This document shows, piece after piece, positions 33,156 through 45,554 of a stretch of 64,000 nt of DNA. The number at the start of each line of letters is the position of its first letter. Positions within the stretch are counted from its first letter, which is position 1. A model generated the notes under the pieces. That model saw nothing but the letters and a program-made list of their open reading frames with translations, did not search any database and was not told the DNA's origin. Source of the stretch: Begonia masoniana. Its lineage: Eukaryota > Streptophyta > Magnoliopsida > Cucurbitales > Begoniaceae. The stretch is from assembly GCA_022432975.1 (NCBI GenBank), contig CM039510.1, positions 28,511,201 through 28,575,200 on the forward strand, in the 5' to 3' direction. The position numbers were made by a program, and so were the translations under genes.

Positions 33156-35842
33156 TGTGACGACCCAAAACCGAACCCGATCGGGGTTCGAGATCGGAGC
33201 CGTCACTCCGGACAGTTGACGGAAAACGGTGACTATTTTTTTTTTAAACGGAGATGTAGGGAACGGTAGACAACGACATTGGAATCGGATCCCAGAAATG
33301 CATGGCAGAATTAAAACGGGAAGACATATTAATATTGAAAACAGACTTCACACTTAAATGACAGAATCAAAACAGAAAACATGGTATAAGGCTGGCGAAG
33401 GATGTGAAATAAAATTGAACGGAAGATGGCGGAAGACTAAATTTAAAAAGGCAGAAATCAGAAGAAGTAAACAGTGGGTGACGTCAGCCGGAAGAGGAGA
33501 TGACGTCAGCCGGAAGACGCAGTAAGCAACTGTGAAATAACTGGGCGGAAGACTAAACTTTACGGGCAGCGGTGAAATGAAAGTTTCTGAAGACAGTGAA
33601 CCAAACGGGCAGCGGGCAGCGGTGGACTCGAATAAGACAAAAGATGCACAGTGATCGCCGGTGGATGTCGAATACGACAAAACAGCTGATGTCAGACGGT
33701 AGATGTAATTGCAATGGCAGAAACAGAGATGACGTCAATCGGCAGATGCAGACATTGAACCAAATTGGCAGAAGTTGATGACGTCAGCCGGTAGATGGAT
33801 GACGTCAACCGGTAGATGTGGATGACGTCATCGGAAGGTAAAGGCAACAGATGAAGTCGAAATGTGTGATGACGTCACCGGAAGATGTGATGACGTCATC
33901 GGCAGATACAGGTAGTAACGTAGTCGGCAGAAGGTGATGACGTCATCGGAAGATGGATGACGTCAATCGGAAGAAACAGACAATAAACAGAATCGGCAGG
34001 AGGAAAGCCTATAACAGAACTACTATTTGGCGGTAGATGCAACTAAGGAAAAAATGTGAACAGTGACTACCGGCAGAAAACCCCAAAACAGAAGGTATAA
34101 AGGTTTCAAACCTTCAAAACCCGATTTCAAAACAAAGTTCTGAATCATGCTCTACAAGTGACAGGGGTTCAAGAAAACAAACTGCATGGATGACTCTAAA
34201 ACTCAAAACCATCCATGCATGACCTGAAAAGGGAGAACTCAAGCAGTTCCAGAATGTTTTCAAAACATATCAAGGCATTAATACAGAATATTTCAGGAGG
34301 CAACTATCAACTGTCAACAGAGATTTAAAACTTGGACATCAGAACTGATACATTATATATATATCCAACATAATCTCCTACAGAGTTTTTAAAGCAGAAC
34401 ACAGAACTTTAACAGAGTTTTAAAACGAATACCATAGGATTCCAGGAGAGTTTACGGACACTAACTTTACTTTGAAAACTAAAACTTAAACCTCGGGACA
34501 GAAAATAATGTCTGACTGCAGCATCCACCCCATGAGCTCGAACCACCCTCTACATTAGGTCATCATTTTGAGGAATAAGATCCTCGGTTTTAGATGCAGT
34601 ACCTACATCAGAGAGTTCACCTATGAGTCTAAAACTCAGTAAGGACATAATACAGATGCAGTGATGCAAAATGCTATGCATGCAATTTTAAGAATACAGT
34701 GACAGATCAGAACTTTACGTTACAGTGGCAGAAGAATTAAGTGGGGCTTATAGGGAAACTGGTTCAGTACGTGCACTATCAGGCACAGCAGTTTTCAGAT
34801 TCCCAGGGAGGGATAAAACCAGAGGGTTCTTGCTAGGGACAAATTTTCAGATTCCCAGGGAGGGATAAAACCAGAGGGGCCAGTCCCCGTCCCGCACTTA
34901 ACCAGTACATTACAGACAGTCAGATTTTTATCTTGTTTAGTTTCAAACAGTGTACAGAAATCAGTTTTGCATGGAGTTTCAGTAAAACGTGTATGCATGA
35001 CAGTCTCAGTGCCTGAACCTATAACAGCCGACATCAGAACTAACAGGGCATATTGTAAAACAGAAAACAGACAACTCGGGACATGAGCTGAACAGACAAC
35101 ATAAAACACAACTGAACAGAAGCTATAACATTTCTACCCAAAACTACCCGACAGAACTGGGATCCTAGTACCTCTGTGATGTAGGGCCTTAAGGGCCAAC
35201 CTACGGTTATGAACTTACCTGTTTGCGGCGGTGTCTGATGCTCGAATGTTCCTGGAGTGCTCTGACCTGTAGTATGCATGTAAATGAATTAAATAAGCTG
35301 CAAAAGCTAACAAACAACTTGTTGGATATGCAGCAAGCTCATGTCAACTCATTAGAAAACACACTAACGTGTTTTCATCCAAAACAGAGAGTTTTCACAG
35401 AAACAATATTCCTAAACCTCAGTGAAAACCCGCATTAAACTTGTCCAAAATCGATAACCTTAGTAGGTGATTACCTTTGCTGGAGAGACAGAAAGAAATC
35501 AGGAAAAGGATTAAGGTTAAAAATCGTTGCTGGTCGCCTGGAAAAGAGAAAACAGAATGGGAGGTAGAAGTGAGCTTCACGTAGGAGGAAGAGAAGACAT
35601 ATCTTCTTCAACAAGTTGCCACTTGGCACTCATCCATTGGTTTGCTTCCACCTACCCTAATCACTTCCACATTTACCCTTCCATTAGCTTTTAACCTAAT
35701 TGACTTGTTTTGATTACACTTAGTTTGGTTTTCCCTTAAACATTCCATCATTACAACCAAAACATATATTGTATTAATATAATATTAATCCCGATTAAAT
35801 GATCCGGGAAAACTATTACATGGCAAAATGCCGGGTGTTACA
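33156..35842 (-). mobile_element. 3' LTR of full-length chromovirus (family B)
   Basis: This is a 2687-bp LTR, tgtgacgacccaaaacc...ccgggtgttaca. Its partner starts at 40479, and the two differ at roughly 1% of sites by eye. It contains ten TGACGTCA motifs between 33479 and 33970. Next to it at 35843 is the minus-strand purine tract (ttaaggtgggtggaa) that primes plus-strand synthesis. Confidence 0.95.
34602..35185 (-). other. Paired-strand domain of LTR family B
   Basis: cctacatcagagag (34602-34615) pairs with ctctgtgatgtagg (35172-35185) at 13 of 14 positions. TGAGT-CTAAA-ACTCA lies at 34624-34638. GGCC-CTTAA-GGCC (sense) abuts the second strand. Sense CAG|GTAAGT is at 35213-35221. The loop holds a duplicated tcccagggagggataaaacc unit (34798-34880). 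The second LTR has the same strands at 41925-41938 and 44960-44973. Confidence 0.65.
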
Positions 35843-35882
35843 TTCCACCCACCTTAACAGAAATTTTGTCCTCAAAATTTGC

Positions 35883-37544
35883 CTATGCAAAGAGGTCAGG
35901 ATATTGGGCCCTAACATCTTCTTGTCTTTCCCATGTGGCTTCCTCCACACCATGATTGCGCCATAAAACTTTCACCAACGGGACTACTCTGTTGCGCAAT
36001 ACTTTGAGTGACATATCCAATATCTGTATAGGCCTTTCTTCATATGTCAGCGTCGGCATGATATCAAAATCCACCTGTTTCACGATCTGAGTTGGATCTC
36101 GTACACATTTTCTCAACATCAAAACATGGAAGACATTGTGAACTCCATCCATTGACGCTGGTAGTTGTAGTCTGTAGGCCATGTTCCCAATCCTCTTCAA
36201 AATGGGAAAAGGCCCAATAAACCTTGGGCTTAACTTCCCTTTCTTGCCAAACCTCATCACGCCTTTGAAAGGTGACACCTTTAAAAACACTTCATCACCT
36301 TCGGCAAACTCCAAGTCCCTTCTTCTATGGTCCGCATAACTCTTTTTTTGATTTTGAGCAATCTTTATTCGTTGCTTGATTGCGTTAATCACCTCAGACA
36401 TCTGTTGTAACAGCTCAGGGCCTACAAGCTTGGCTTCTCCGACTTCATCCCAACACAATGGGGATCTACACTTCCTTCCGTAAAGTGCTTCATATGGAGC
36501 CATGCCGATTGTAGCCTGGTAGCTATTGTTGTAGGCAAACTCCACAAGCGGTAGGTATCTACTCCAAGGAGCATGGAATTCCAGCATGCACGATCTTAGC
36601 ATATCTTCTAATGTCTGAATTATTCTCTCAAATTGTCCATCCGTCTGTGGATGAAATGCAGTGCTGAAGTCCAGTCTAGTGCCCAAGGAATACTGCAAAC
36701 TTCTCCAAAACCTGGAAGTGAATCTGGGATTCCGGTCCGAAACAATTGACACCGGAATACCATGCAGCTTGACAATCTCGTTAATGTACAACTCAGCATA
36801 CTGATCCATGGAGAATGTCGTCTTCACAGGTAGAAAATGGGCCGACTTCGTCAATCTGTCCACTATGACCCATATGCTATTGTGGCCTTTAGCTGTTCTT
36901 GGAAGGCCAACAACAAAGTCCATTGTGATGTTCTCCCACTTCCATTCTGGGATTGGAAGAGGTTGAAGCGTTCCACTCGGTCGTTGGTGTTCAGCTTTAA
37001 CCTGTTGACATACCATACAAGACTCCACGTACTTGGCCACATCATTCTTCATATTTGGCCAGCAGAAGTGAAGCTTCAAGTCTTGATACATCTTTGTGCT
37101 TCCAGGATGCACAAAGAAAGGAGATGAATGGGCTTCCGACAAGATGTGCTTTCGAAGCTCTTCGTCTCTCGGAACATACCATCTATCTCTGAACTTTAGA
37201 ATTCCATCTCCCGAATAGCTGAAGTCGGAAGGATTCATTGGTACCTTGCTTACCATATCAGCCATCTCCTTTGAATTGGTCCTCTGGGCTTCCTTAATTC
37301 GGCCCAGGACAGAGGGCCGTAGTGTTAAGTCTTCTAGTATGGCCGATAGCCCAGAAACTATCTCCATATCGAACTTCTGTATCTCCGTCCTCAAAGGCAT
37401 TGATACGGCCGACATTACTGGTTGCATAGTAGCTGGCATCCTGCTTAACGCATCAGCTACCACATTAGCTTTACCAGGGTGGTATTTGATCTCAACATCG
37501 TAATCTTTCACAAATTCTAACCACCGCCTCTGCCTCATATTCAA
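35883..37544 (-). pseudogene. RNase H end, integrase and chromodomain-like tail of family B pol
   Basis: This is the last 553 codons of the polyprotein. The end of RNase H and its connection ([16 protein letters not shown]) is followed by an integrase zinc finger (H...H with CMVC) and the catalytic core with D in TMDFVVGLP, D in SDRNPRF and E in QFERIIQTLED. A GPF module (RFIGPFPILKR) and a C-terminal chromodomain-like VLWRNHGVEEATWE follow. The integrase-last order and this tail indicate a chromovirus, probably Tekay-like. It is in frame with the piece upstream, separated only by a TAG at 37551-37553. Confidence 0.95.
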
Positions 37545-37550
37545 CTCTTT

Positions 37551-38312
37551 CTAAGTAAAGAGGTACCTCAAACTCTTGTGATCAGAAAATACCTCACATG
37601 ATTGCCCATACAGGTGATGTCTCCATACCTTCAGTGCAAATACAACTGCCGCTAACTCAAGGTCATGAGTAGGGTAGTTCTCTTCATGGCTCTTCAATTG
37701 CCTGGATGCGTATGCTACTACTTTTCCTTCTTGCATTAGTACACATCCCAAGCCAACCTTGGACGCATCACAATATACGCTGAACTTGCCGTTTTCAACT
37801 GGCAACACTAACAGAGGAGCAGTGGTCAATTTATGCTTAAGTGTCTGAAAGCTCACTTCACACGCTTCAGACCACCTGAACTTGATTTCCTTCCTCGTTA
37901 AGCTGGTCATAGGCTTCGCTATCACAGAAAATCCCTTGATGAATTTCCTGTAATAACCAGCTAGTCCGATAAAGCTTCGTACTTCGCTTGCATTCCTCGG
38001 CCTGGGCCAGTCCCTCACAGCTTGAATCTTGGCCGGGTCTACCGAAACTCCCTTTGCAGACACCACATGGCCTAGGAAATTAATCTTGTTCAACCAGAAT
38101 TCACACTTTGATAGCTTGGCAAACAATTGATGCTGTTTTAGAGTTGACAGCACAATAGCCAAGTGCTCTTTATGCTCCTCTTCAGTCCGAGAATAAACCA
38201 GGATGTCATCGATGAAGACGATTACGAATTTGTCCAAGAACTCCTGGAATACCCTATTCATCAAGTCCATAAATGCCGCGGGGGCATTAGTCAACCCGAA
38301 CGACATCACCAA
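37551..38312 (-). pseudogene. Reverse transcriptase / RNase H part of family B pol
   Basis: The 253-codon stretch begins in RT ([20 protein letters not shown], then the catalytic FIDDILVYS with both Asp present). It continues through RNase H ([15 protein letters not shown] ... [20 protein letters not shown] ... [10 protein letters not shown]). It is bounded by in-frame stops TGA (38331-38333) and TAG (37551-37553). Confidence 0.95.
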
Positions 38313-38330
38313 GAACTCGTAGTGCCCGTA

Positions 38331-39476
38331 TCAAGTTCTGAAGGAGGTCTTCGGGATATCGTCAGCTCTGACCTTTAACTGGTAATAACCGGAGCGCAAG
38401 TCAATCTTAGAAAATATCCGAGCTCCTTGTAGCTGGTCAAATAAATCGTCAATTCTCGGCAACGGGTACTTATTCTTGATCGTCAGTTTGTTCAACTCAC
38501 GGTAGTCAATACACATCCGTAGGGACCCATCCTTCTTCTTAACGAACAAGACGGGAGCACCCCATGGAGAGAAACTAGGGCGTACAAATCCCTTGTCCAC
38601 TAACTCCTTCAGCTGAGCCTTCAATTCCTTCAATTCAATTGGTGCCATACGGTACGGATTCTTTGATACTGGTTCCGCACCTGGACATACGTCAATTTCA
38701 AACTCGACCTCGCGATCAGGTGGCAACCCCGGTAAGTCATCTAAGAAAACCTCAGGAAAGTCTCGGACTACCGGGATATTTTGAAGTTCCACCTCACCTT
38801 GCCTTCGTATGTCTATTACATGAGCCAGAAATCCAATGCACCCTGACTTCATTAGCCGTTGAGCTTTTAAGGAAGATATAACAGGCATACGGCGTTTCTC
38901 CGGTACTGCCTGATAAGAGAATTCCACTTCATTCGGGCGTTTAAATGACACTAGCCCGGACCTACAGTCGATGGTGGCATGATGTCTAAAAAGCCAGTCA
39001 ATCCCCAGAATGACATCGTACCCTTTCATACCGATGACGATAAGGTCGGCGTACAACTTCTGGTTTCCTACTGACACTATATCACCCCTTACAACCTGCT
39101 CGGAGTGCATAAACCCTCCGGACGGTAGCATAATGCTATAGGGCTGATCTGACGACGTACTAAAAAGCTTTTCTCTAACCACAAAATCCACAGCAACGAA
39201 GGAATGAGTGGCCCCCGTGTCCCACAAAGTACAAGCAGGAGCGTTACTTATTAAAATCGTACCAGTAATTGCCGTGTGCAGATCAGCATTATCAACATCT
39301 TCCATCATTGCAAACACTCTCGGTACGGCTTGACCTGTTCTGGTGTCGGGTATTGGGCAATCCCGAACAAGATGGCCTCCTTTGCCACATCGGAAACATT
39401 GGCCGGTAGCAAGCCTGCATTCTCCTTTGTGAGGCTTCTGGCAATGTGGACATATAGTGGGCTGAGGAGCTCCCAT
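38331..39476 (-). pseudogene. Zinc knuckle, protease and N-terminal RT of family B
   Basis: The 381-codon stretch has a gag zinc knuckle [14 protein letters not shown], an aspartic protease with the active-site triad DTGATHSF, the linker [23 protein letters not shown], and RT motifs ([39 protein letters not shown]). It ends at a TGA in the RT domain. Confidence 0.95.
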
Positions 39477-39494
39477 CGGTCTCTTTCCCTTGTC

Positions 39495-40319
39495 CTAGTA
39501 AGTAAGGGCCTCGTTGGGCCTCTTAATGCCCTTGTTTTGTTGCTGTTGAGGTTGAAAATTCTGGCCTCTCTGCTGTTGCTGCTGTTGAGGAACATTTCTA
39601 ATAATTCCTCTTGGTGGATCTCTCTGTCTCTGGGACTTCATTTCTAAGGCCTCTAATTGGTAAGCCTTGGCCACCACCTTCACATACGGTGCCTCATCGA
39701 ATCCCCCAGTTGTAATTCCACGTAACAAATCCATCTTCAGTCCTTAAATGAACTGATGTACCTTGTTCTCATCGGTAGCCACCATGTGTTCTGCATATCG
39801 GGATAAGGACTCAAATTTCTGGACGTATTCAGCCACTGAGCCATATTGTCGTAGCCGAGAGAATTCAAGCAATTTCTCCTTCCTTACTCCATGGTCAAAG
39901 TACTTTTCGTAGAATATTTTCTTGAACCCTTCCCAGCTTAATGCCATTGTAGTCGCTTGCACTGTGTCCCACCAGAATCCAGCACTTTCGGTGAGATAGA
40001 ACGTGGCACAAATAACCTTCTTGTTGTCCTCCACGTCTGCATAACTGAACATTTTCTCCATAGCTCGAATCCAAGTTTCAGCATGGGTCGGGTCTGTAGA
40101 CATTCCATCAAATGAAGGCGGCTGGAGTCGCCGGAATCTATCTCCACTGTTGTCTCGCGGAGCGTTTGCATGGTTATCATTAATCCCATGGTTATTGTTC
40201 CTATCATCTTCCCGAGCCATCATGCGCTCAACCATGCGTGACTGTACCCCCACCAATTCGGTTAGCCAGTCAATGGCCCGAGAACTTTCACTTGATTCTT
40301 CCTGATGTCCTCTTTCCAT
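39495..40319 (-). pseudogene. Gag of family B
   Basis: Gag starts with the Met at 40319. It contains a retrotransposon gag (capsid) domain (AETWIRAMEKMFSYADVEDNKKVICATFYL ... WWDTV ... FKKIFYEKYF) and a Gln-rich stretch before the zinc knuckle. In-frame stops lie at 39744-39746 (TAA) and 39495-39497 (TAG). From 40319 to 35883 there is a single 1479-codon frame with no frameshift, broken only by four stops. Confidence 0.93.
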
Positions 40320-40463
40320 TTCTAAGAAATCCTATAAACAAAATAACCTAATTTAATAACAGAACTTTTACTGGAACTTTAAACACTTACAGTCGATGGA
40401 GCGATCTCACATGGCGGGTTGCGCAGTCAGACATTTCACAGAATCAATTTTAAAACCGTGTTT

Positions 40464-40474
40464 CTCTGATACCA
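40464..40474 (-). other. Primer-binding site, initiator-Met tRNA type
   Basis: The minus strand reads TGGTATCAGAG four bases inside the 5' LTR edge at 40479. It is complementary to the 3' end of plant initiator methionine tRNA, the usual primer of many plant LTR retrotransposons. Confidence 0.9.
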
Positions 40475-42200
40475 CAACTGTGACGACCCAAAACCGAACC
40501 CGATCGGGGTTCAAGATCGGAGCCGTCACTCCGGACAGTTGACGGAAAACGGTGACTATTTTTTTTTTAAACGGAGATGCAGGGAACGGTAGACAACGAC
40601 ATTGGAATCGGATCCCAGAAATGCATGGCAGAATTAAAACGGGAAGATATATTAATATTGAAAACAGACTTCACACTTAAATGACAGAATCAAAACAGAA
40701 AACATGGTATAAGGCTGGCGAAGGATGTGAAATAAAATTGAACGGAAGATGGCGGAAGACTAAATTTAAAAAGGCAGAAATCAGAAGAAGTAAACAGTGG
40801 GTGACGTCAGCCGGAAGAGGAGATGACGTCAGCCGGAAGACGCAGTAAGCAACTGTGAAATAACTGGGCGGAAGACTAAACTTTACGGGCAGCGGTGAAA
40901 TGAAAGTTTCTGAAGACAGTGAACCAAACGGGCAGCGGGCAGCGGTGGACTCGAATAAGACAAAAGATGCACAGTGATCGCCGGTGGATGTCGAATACGA
41001 CAAAACAGCTGATGTCAGACGGTAGATGTAATTGCAATGGCAGAAACAGAGATGACGTCAATCGGCAGATGCAGACATTGAACCAAATTGGCAGAAGTTG
41101 ATGACGTCAGCCGGTAGATGGATGACGTCAACCGGTAGATGTGGATGACGTCATCGGAAGGTAAAGGCAACAGATGAAGTCGGAATGTGTGATGACGTCA
41201 CCGGAAGATGTGATGACGTCATCGGCAGATACAGGTAGTAACGTAGTCGGCAGAAGGTGATGACGTCATCGGAAGATGGATGACGTCAATCGAAAGAAAC
41301 AGACAATAAACAGAATCGGCAGGAGGAAAGCCTATAACAGAACTACTATTTGGCGGTAGATGCAACTAAGGAAAAAATGTGAACAGTGACTACCGGCAGA
41401 AAACCCCAAAACAGAAGGTATAAAGGTTTCAAACCTTCAAAACCCGATTTCAAAACAAAGTTCTGAATCATGCTCTACATGTGACAGGGGTTCAAGAAAA
41501 CAAACTGCATAGCTGACTCTAAAACTCAAAACCATCCATGCATGACCTGAAAAGGGAGAACTCAAGCAGTTCCAGAATATTTTCAAAACATATCAAGGCA
41601 TTAATACAGAATATTTCAGGAGGCAACTATCAACTGTCAACAGAGATTTAAAACTTGGACATCAGAACTGATACATTATATATATATCCAACATAATCTC
41701 CTACAGAGTTTTTAAAGCAGAACACAGAACTTTAACAGAGTTTTAAAACGAATACCACAAGATTCCAGGAGAGTTTACGAACACTAACTTTACTTTGAAA
41801 ACTAAAACTTAAACCTCGGGACAGAAAATAATGTCTGACTACAGCATCCACCCCATGAGCTCGAACCACCCTCTACATTAGGTCATCATTTTGAGGAATA
41901 AGATCCTCGGTTTCAGATGTAGTACCTACATCAGAGAGTTCACCTATGAGTCTAAAACTCAGTAAGGACATAATACAGATGCAGTGATGCAAAATGCTAT
42001 GCATGCAATTTTAAGAATACAGTGACAGATCAGAACTTTACGTTACAGTGGCAGAAGAATTAAGTGGGGCTTATAGGGAAACTGGTTCAGTACTTGCACT
42101 ATCAGGCACAACAGTTTTCAGATTCCCAGGGAGGGATAAAACCAGAGGGTCCTTGCTAGGGACAAATTTTCAGATTCCCAGGGAGGGATAAAACCAGAGG

Positions 42201-44660
42201 TGTAACACCCCTAATACTGTACTTATTTACCCGTATAAATTTTTCATTTTATACTTATTACTTTTCTTTACTTTAAATAAAACTTTGTGCGGAATAAAAA
42301 CTGAGGTTGAAGTCAGAACTGAAATCGGAAATCAATTCGAACCTTAAAATCATTTAAAACAAGACATTTAATAATTACTTGAAAACTTAAAACATTAATT
42401 TAAAAAAAAACATTTACAAGAACACACAAAAAGGGAGGGCAGAATCGGGATTCTGCCCCCCAAGAGTATCAGCGATCGGGCGCTGCAATTTGCAGCGCCC
42501 GAGCGCCACATTCGCTGCATGTTGCAGCGACCCACCCCTCTTTCTCGCTTCATTCTTTTCCTTACACTTGCTCTCTGGAATCACAATTTCCAGAGAGCAA
42601 CACAACTTCCTCAAGCTCTCTGGAGTCCGATTCCAGAGAGCAGAATTTCACACCCTTCTTTACCCATTCTCTCAATTTACCTCATAACGCTTATAACTTA
42701 AATCCAACCGACTCGCAGCGGACTTTGCGAAATCCAACTGCGTGGATGTATCTAAACATCGAGCATAACCGTATCAACCTAAAACCAATCAAAACATTTC
42801 CATAACATTCATTAAACAGTTTAACCCAAAACGTTTTACATACAATTATCAAAACGTTATCTAATCCCTATCCAGATCCAAACAACCTAAATATTCTATA
42901 CAATTATCAACTCAAAACATCCCAAAATAACCCCAGAGTCCAGACATACATCCCCACGGGTCAGAAAGCGCCTCGACTACATAGCGCACTCCCACGGCCG
43001 TCATCCATCAACTGCATCAGACGGAGGAACGCCGTCCTCACCTGGTTCGATATCACCTAAGAGGTTACCTACACCATACAGACACATATGAGATATTGAA
43101 ATCTCAGTAGGCTACGTAAATGCAGATGCATGCGTGCGTATGCCATTCAGAAATCATGCTCAGATTCAGATTACAGATACAGAATTACAGATTTCAGATC
43201 CATTACGTCACAGACAGACAGAATTGTCACCGAGACCTCGACCCACTAACCCAAGGGGGCCCGTCCGGCGGTTGGACTACCCCGTGGGGTTAGAGAGGGG
43301 GGGTACACGCTTGCAACACGCACAGCCGTGCCTGAGCCCCATCTCGCATGACCAGAAACAGACAGATTACGTTTATTCATTCAGATTTCGTTACAGATTT
43401 CATTTCAGATATACGTTCCTTTTTTTTTTAAAAACACGTGCAGAAATTCCTTTTCATGACTTTCGAAAATCGTGATGCATGAACAGTTCATATTAGCGGA
43501 AAGTAAACAAACAACGTGCATACATTCATGGCAGTAAAGCAGAACCTATAAACAACTAACCTAACTACCCAACCAGAGTAACATAAAACAAACAGTTCCT
43601 CGAGTATTCCCGAGACGACGACGGAGTATGGTGCAGACCTTTGGGTCAAAGTAAGTCACGAAAACTTACCTCGAGCACGCTGGATCTCAAGTTTCGTCTA
43701 CGAGAGTCGGGTGTCTGAGAAAAATACGACATTCACAGTTAAAGCCAATTTAAACCATAAATGTCAAAATTTCAAAACTTAGCTGAAGAATTCTCCTAAA
43801 TTCTTCACTTAGCTAATTAAAGCTTTTCGAACATTAATTATAGCTCGATTATCTAAATTAACGAGTTTTCCCCTAAAACCCGAAATTTTACCAATTTATA
43901 ACTTTTTCGCAAATCGACCTTTCTTCGTCCAATAACGTTCAATACATTCAATATATACGTAATTATAGCTAACCTATTAATTACGAAGCCTAAATCGCGT
44001 TTTTAAACGGAAAACCTAATTTAAAACCCTAACCCTAAATCGAACTAAAACTCGAAACAAACGCTCAGAGATTGAAGCTACATACCGAGAGTAGCGAGAG
44101 GAGGAGAAACTGTGAAGAAATCAGAACGAACGGAGGCCGGACGGAGGTCGGATCGTTCGAAGTCGTCGGCTGAGGGGTGAAGAAATCGCCTCTGGCGATT
44201 GTGATTTCCAGAGAGAAGAAGAGAAGTGAGGGAATAGGGAGGTGATTGTTATTTTTATAAAATTTAGTTTGCAAATTACTATTTTGCCCTTAGTACTTAA
44301 TTCTATTAGTTTCGTCCTTCGTTTCGTTAATCGTCCAACTATTCGGATTCTCGAAAGTTTCATATTTTGCCAATAACTTCTATTCATTGCCAGGGATTTA
44401 TTAAAACTGTCCGTTCGCAATTTGGACCTCGTTTGCTATTTTTACGAGAACGTCTTTTACATTACGAAAAGCGTATTTACTCGGAATATAGTGTTTGATC
44501 TCCGAAAATTTCCGTAAATTCCTTAAAATTCTAATTAATCGCTAGGATCGTAATGACGTTTTCTTTTCGTAAATCGGACCTGATTTGACATAATTACAAA
44601 AATGCCAATAACAATATAATAAATAATATAATAAAAGGTCCGTACAAACCGGATCTTACA
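42201..44660 (-). mobile_element. Nested solo LTR (family E), 2460 bp
   Basis: Termini tgtaacacccctaa...ccggatcttaca are flanked by perfect duplications agagg (42196-42200 and 44661-44665). The uninterrupted site is seen at about 34875 in the other LTR. No coding sequence is present. Minus orientation is inferred from its paired-strand domain. Confidence 0.95.
43069..43636 (-). other. Paired-strand domain of LTR family E
   Basis: ctacaccatac (43069-43079) pairs with gtatggtgcag (43626-43636) over 11 positions with one G-U wobble. GACC-TTTG-GGTC (43636-43647) abuts the second strand. TGAGAT-ATTGAA-ATCTCA (43089-43106) flanks the first. Sense GAG|GTAAGT is at 43674-43682. Confidence 0.65.
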
Positions 44661-45454
44661 AGAGGGGCCAGTCCCCGTCCCGCACTTAACCAGTACATTA
44701 CAGACAGTCAGATTTTTATCTTGTTTAGTTTCAAACAGTGTACAGAAATCAGTTTTGCATGGAGTTTCAGTAAAACGTGTATGCATGACAGTCTCAGTGC
44801 CTGAACCTATAACAGCCGACATCAGAACTAACAGGGCATATTGTAAAACAGAAAACAGATAACTCGGGACATGAGCTGAACAGACAACATAAAACACAAC
44901 TAAACAGAAGCTATAACATTTCTACCCAAAACTACCCGACAGAACTGGGATCCTAGTACCTCTGTGATGTAGGGCCTTAAGGGCCAACCTACGGTTATGA
45001 ACTTACTGTTGCGGGCGTGTCTGAGCTCGAATGTTCCTGGAGTGCTCTGACCTGTAGTATGCATGTAAATGAATTAAATAAGCTGCAAAAGCTAACAAAC
45101 AACTTGTTGGATATGCAGCAGCTCATGTCAACTCATTAGAAAACACACTAACGTGTTTTCATCCAAAACAGAGAGTTTCACAGAAACAATATTCCTAAAC
45201 CTCAGTGAAACCCGCATTAAACTTGTCCAAATCGATAACCTTAGTAGGTGATTACCTTTGCTGGAGAGACAGAAAGAAATCAGGAAAAGGATTAAGGTTA
45301 AAAATCGTTGCTGGTCGCCCTGAAAAGAGAAAACAGAACGGGAGGTAGAAGTGAGCTTCACGTAGGAGGAAGAGAAGACATATCTTCTTCAACAGTTGCC
45401 ACTTGGCACTCATCCATTGGTTTGCTTCCACCTACTCTAATCACTGCCCATTTT

Positions 45455-45554
45455 NNNNNNNNNNNNNNNNNNNNNNNNNNNNNNNNNNNNNNNNNNNNNN
45501 NNNNNNNNNNNNNNNNNNNNNNNNNNNNNNNNNNNNNNNNNNNNNNNNNNNNNN
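45455..45554. other. Assembly gap of exactly 100 N
   Basis: A run of 100 undetermined bases, a conventional size for a gap of unknown length. Sequence on the two sides is unrelated. Confidence 1.

Larger units (their letters stand above)
40479..45454 (-). mobile_element. 5' LTR of the family B chromovirus, interrupted and truncated by gap
   Basis: It matches 33156 onward. It is split at agagg by the solo LTR at 42201-44660 and resumes at 44661. It runs into the N gap with about 170-180 bp of the expected LTR end missing, so the outer target-site duplication cannot be checked (the left candidate is atttt at 33151-33155). Sequence quality seems lower in the last 450 bp, where single-base losses relative to the other LTR accumulate. 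Confidence 0.93.

Noticed and set aside
33354..33680. 108-codon frame repeated at 40677-41003
   Set aside because: It recurs only because both LTRs of one element contain it. It overlaps the TGACGTCA array and has no coding features.
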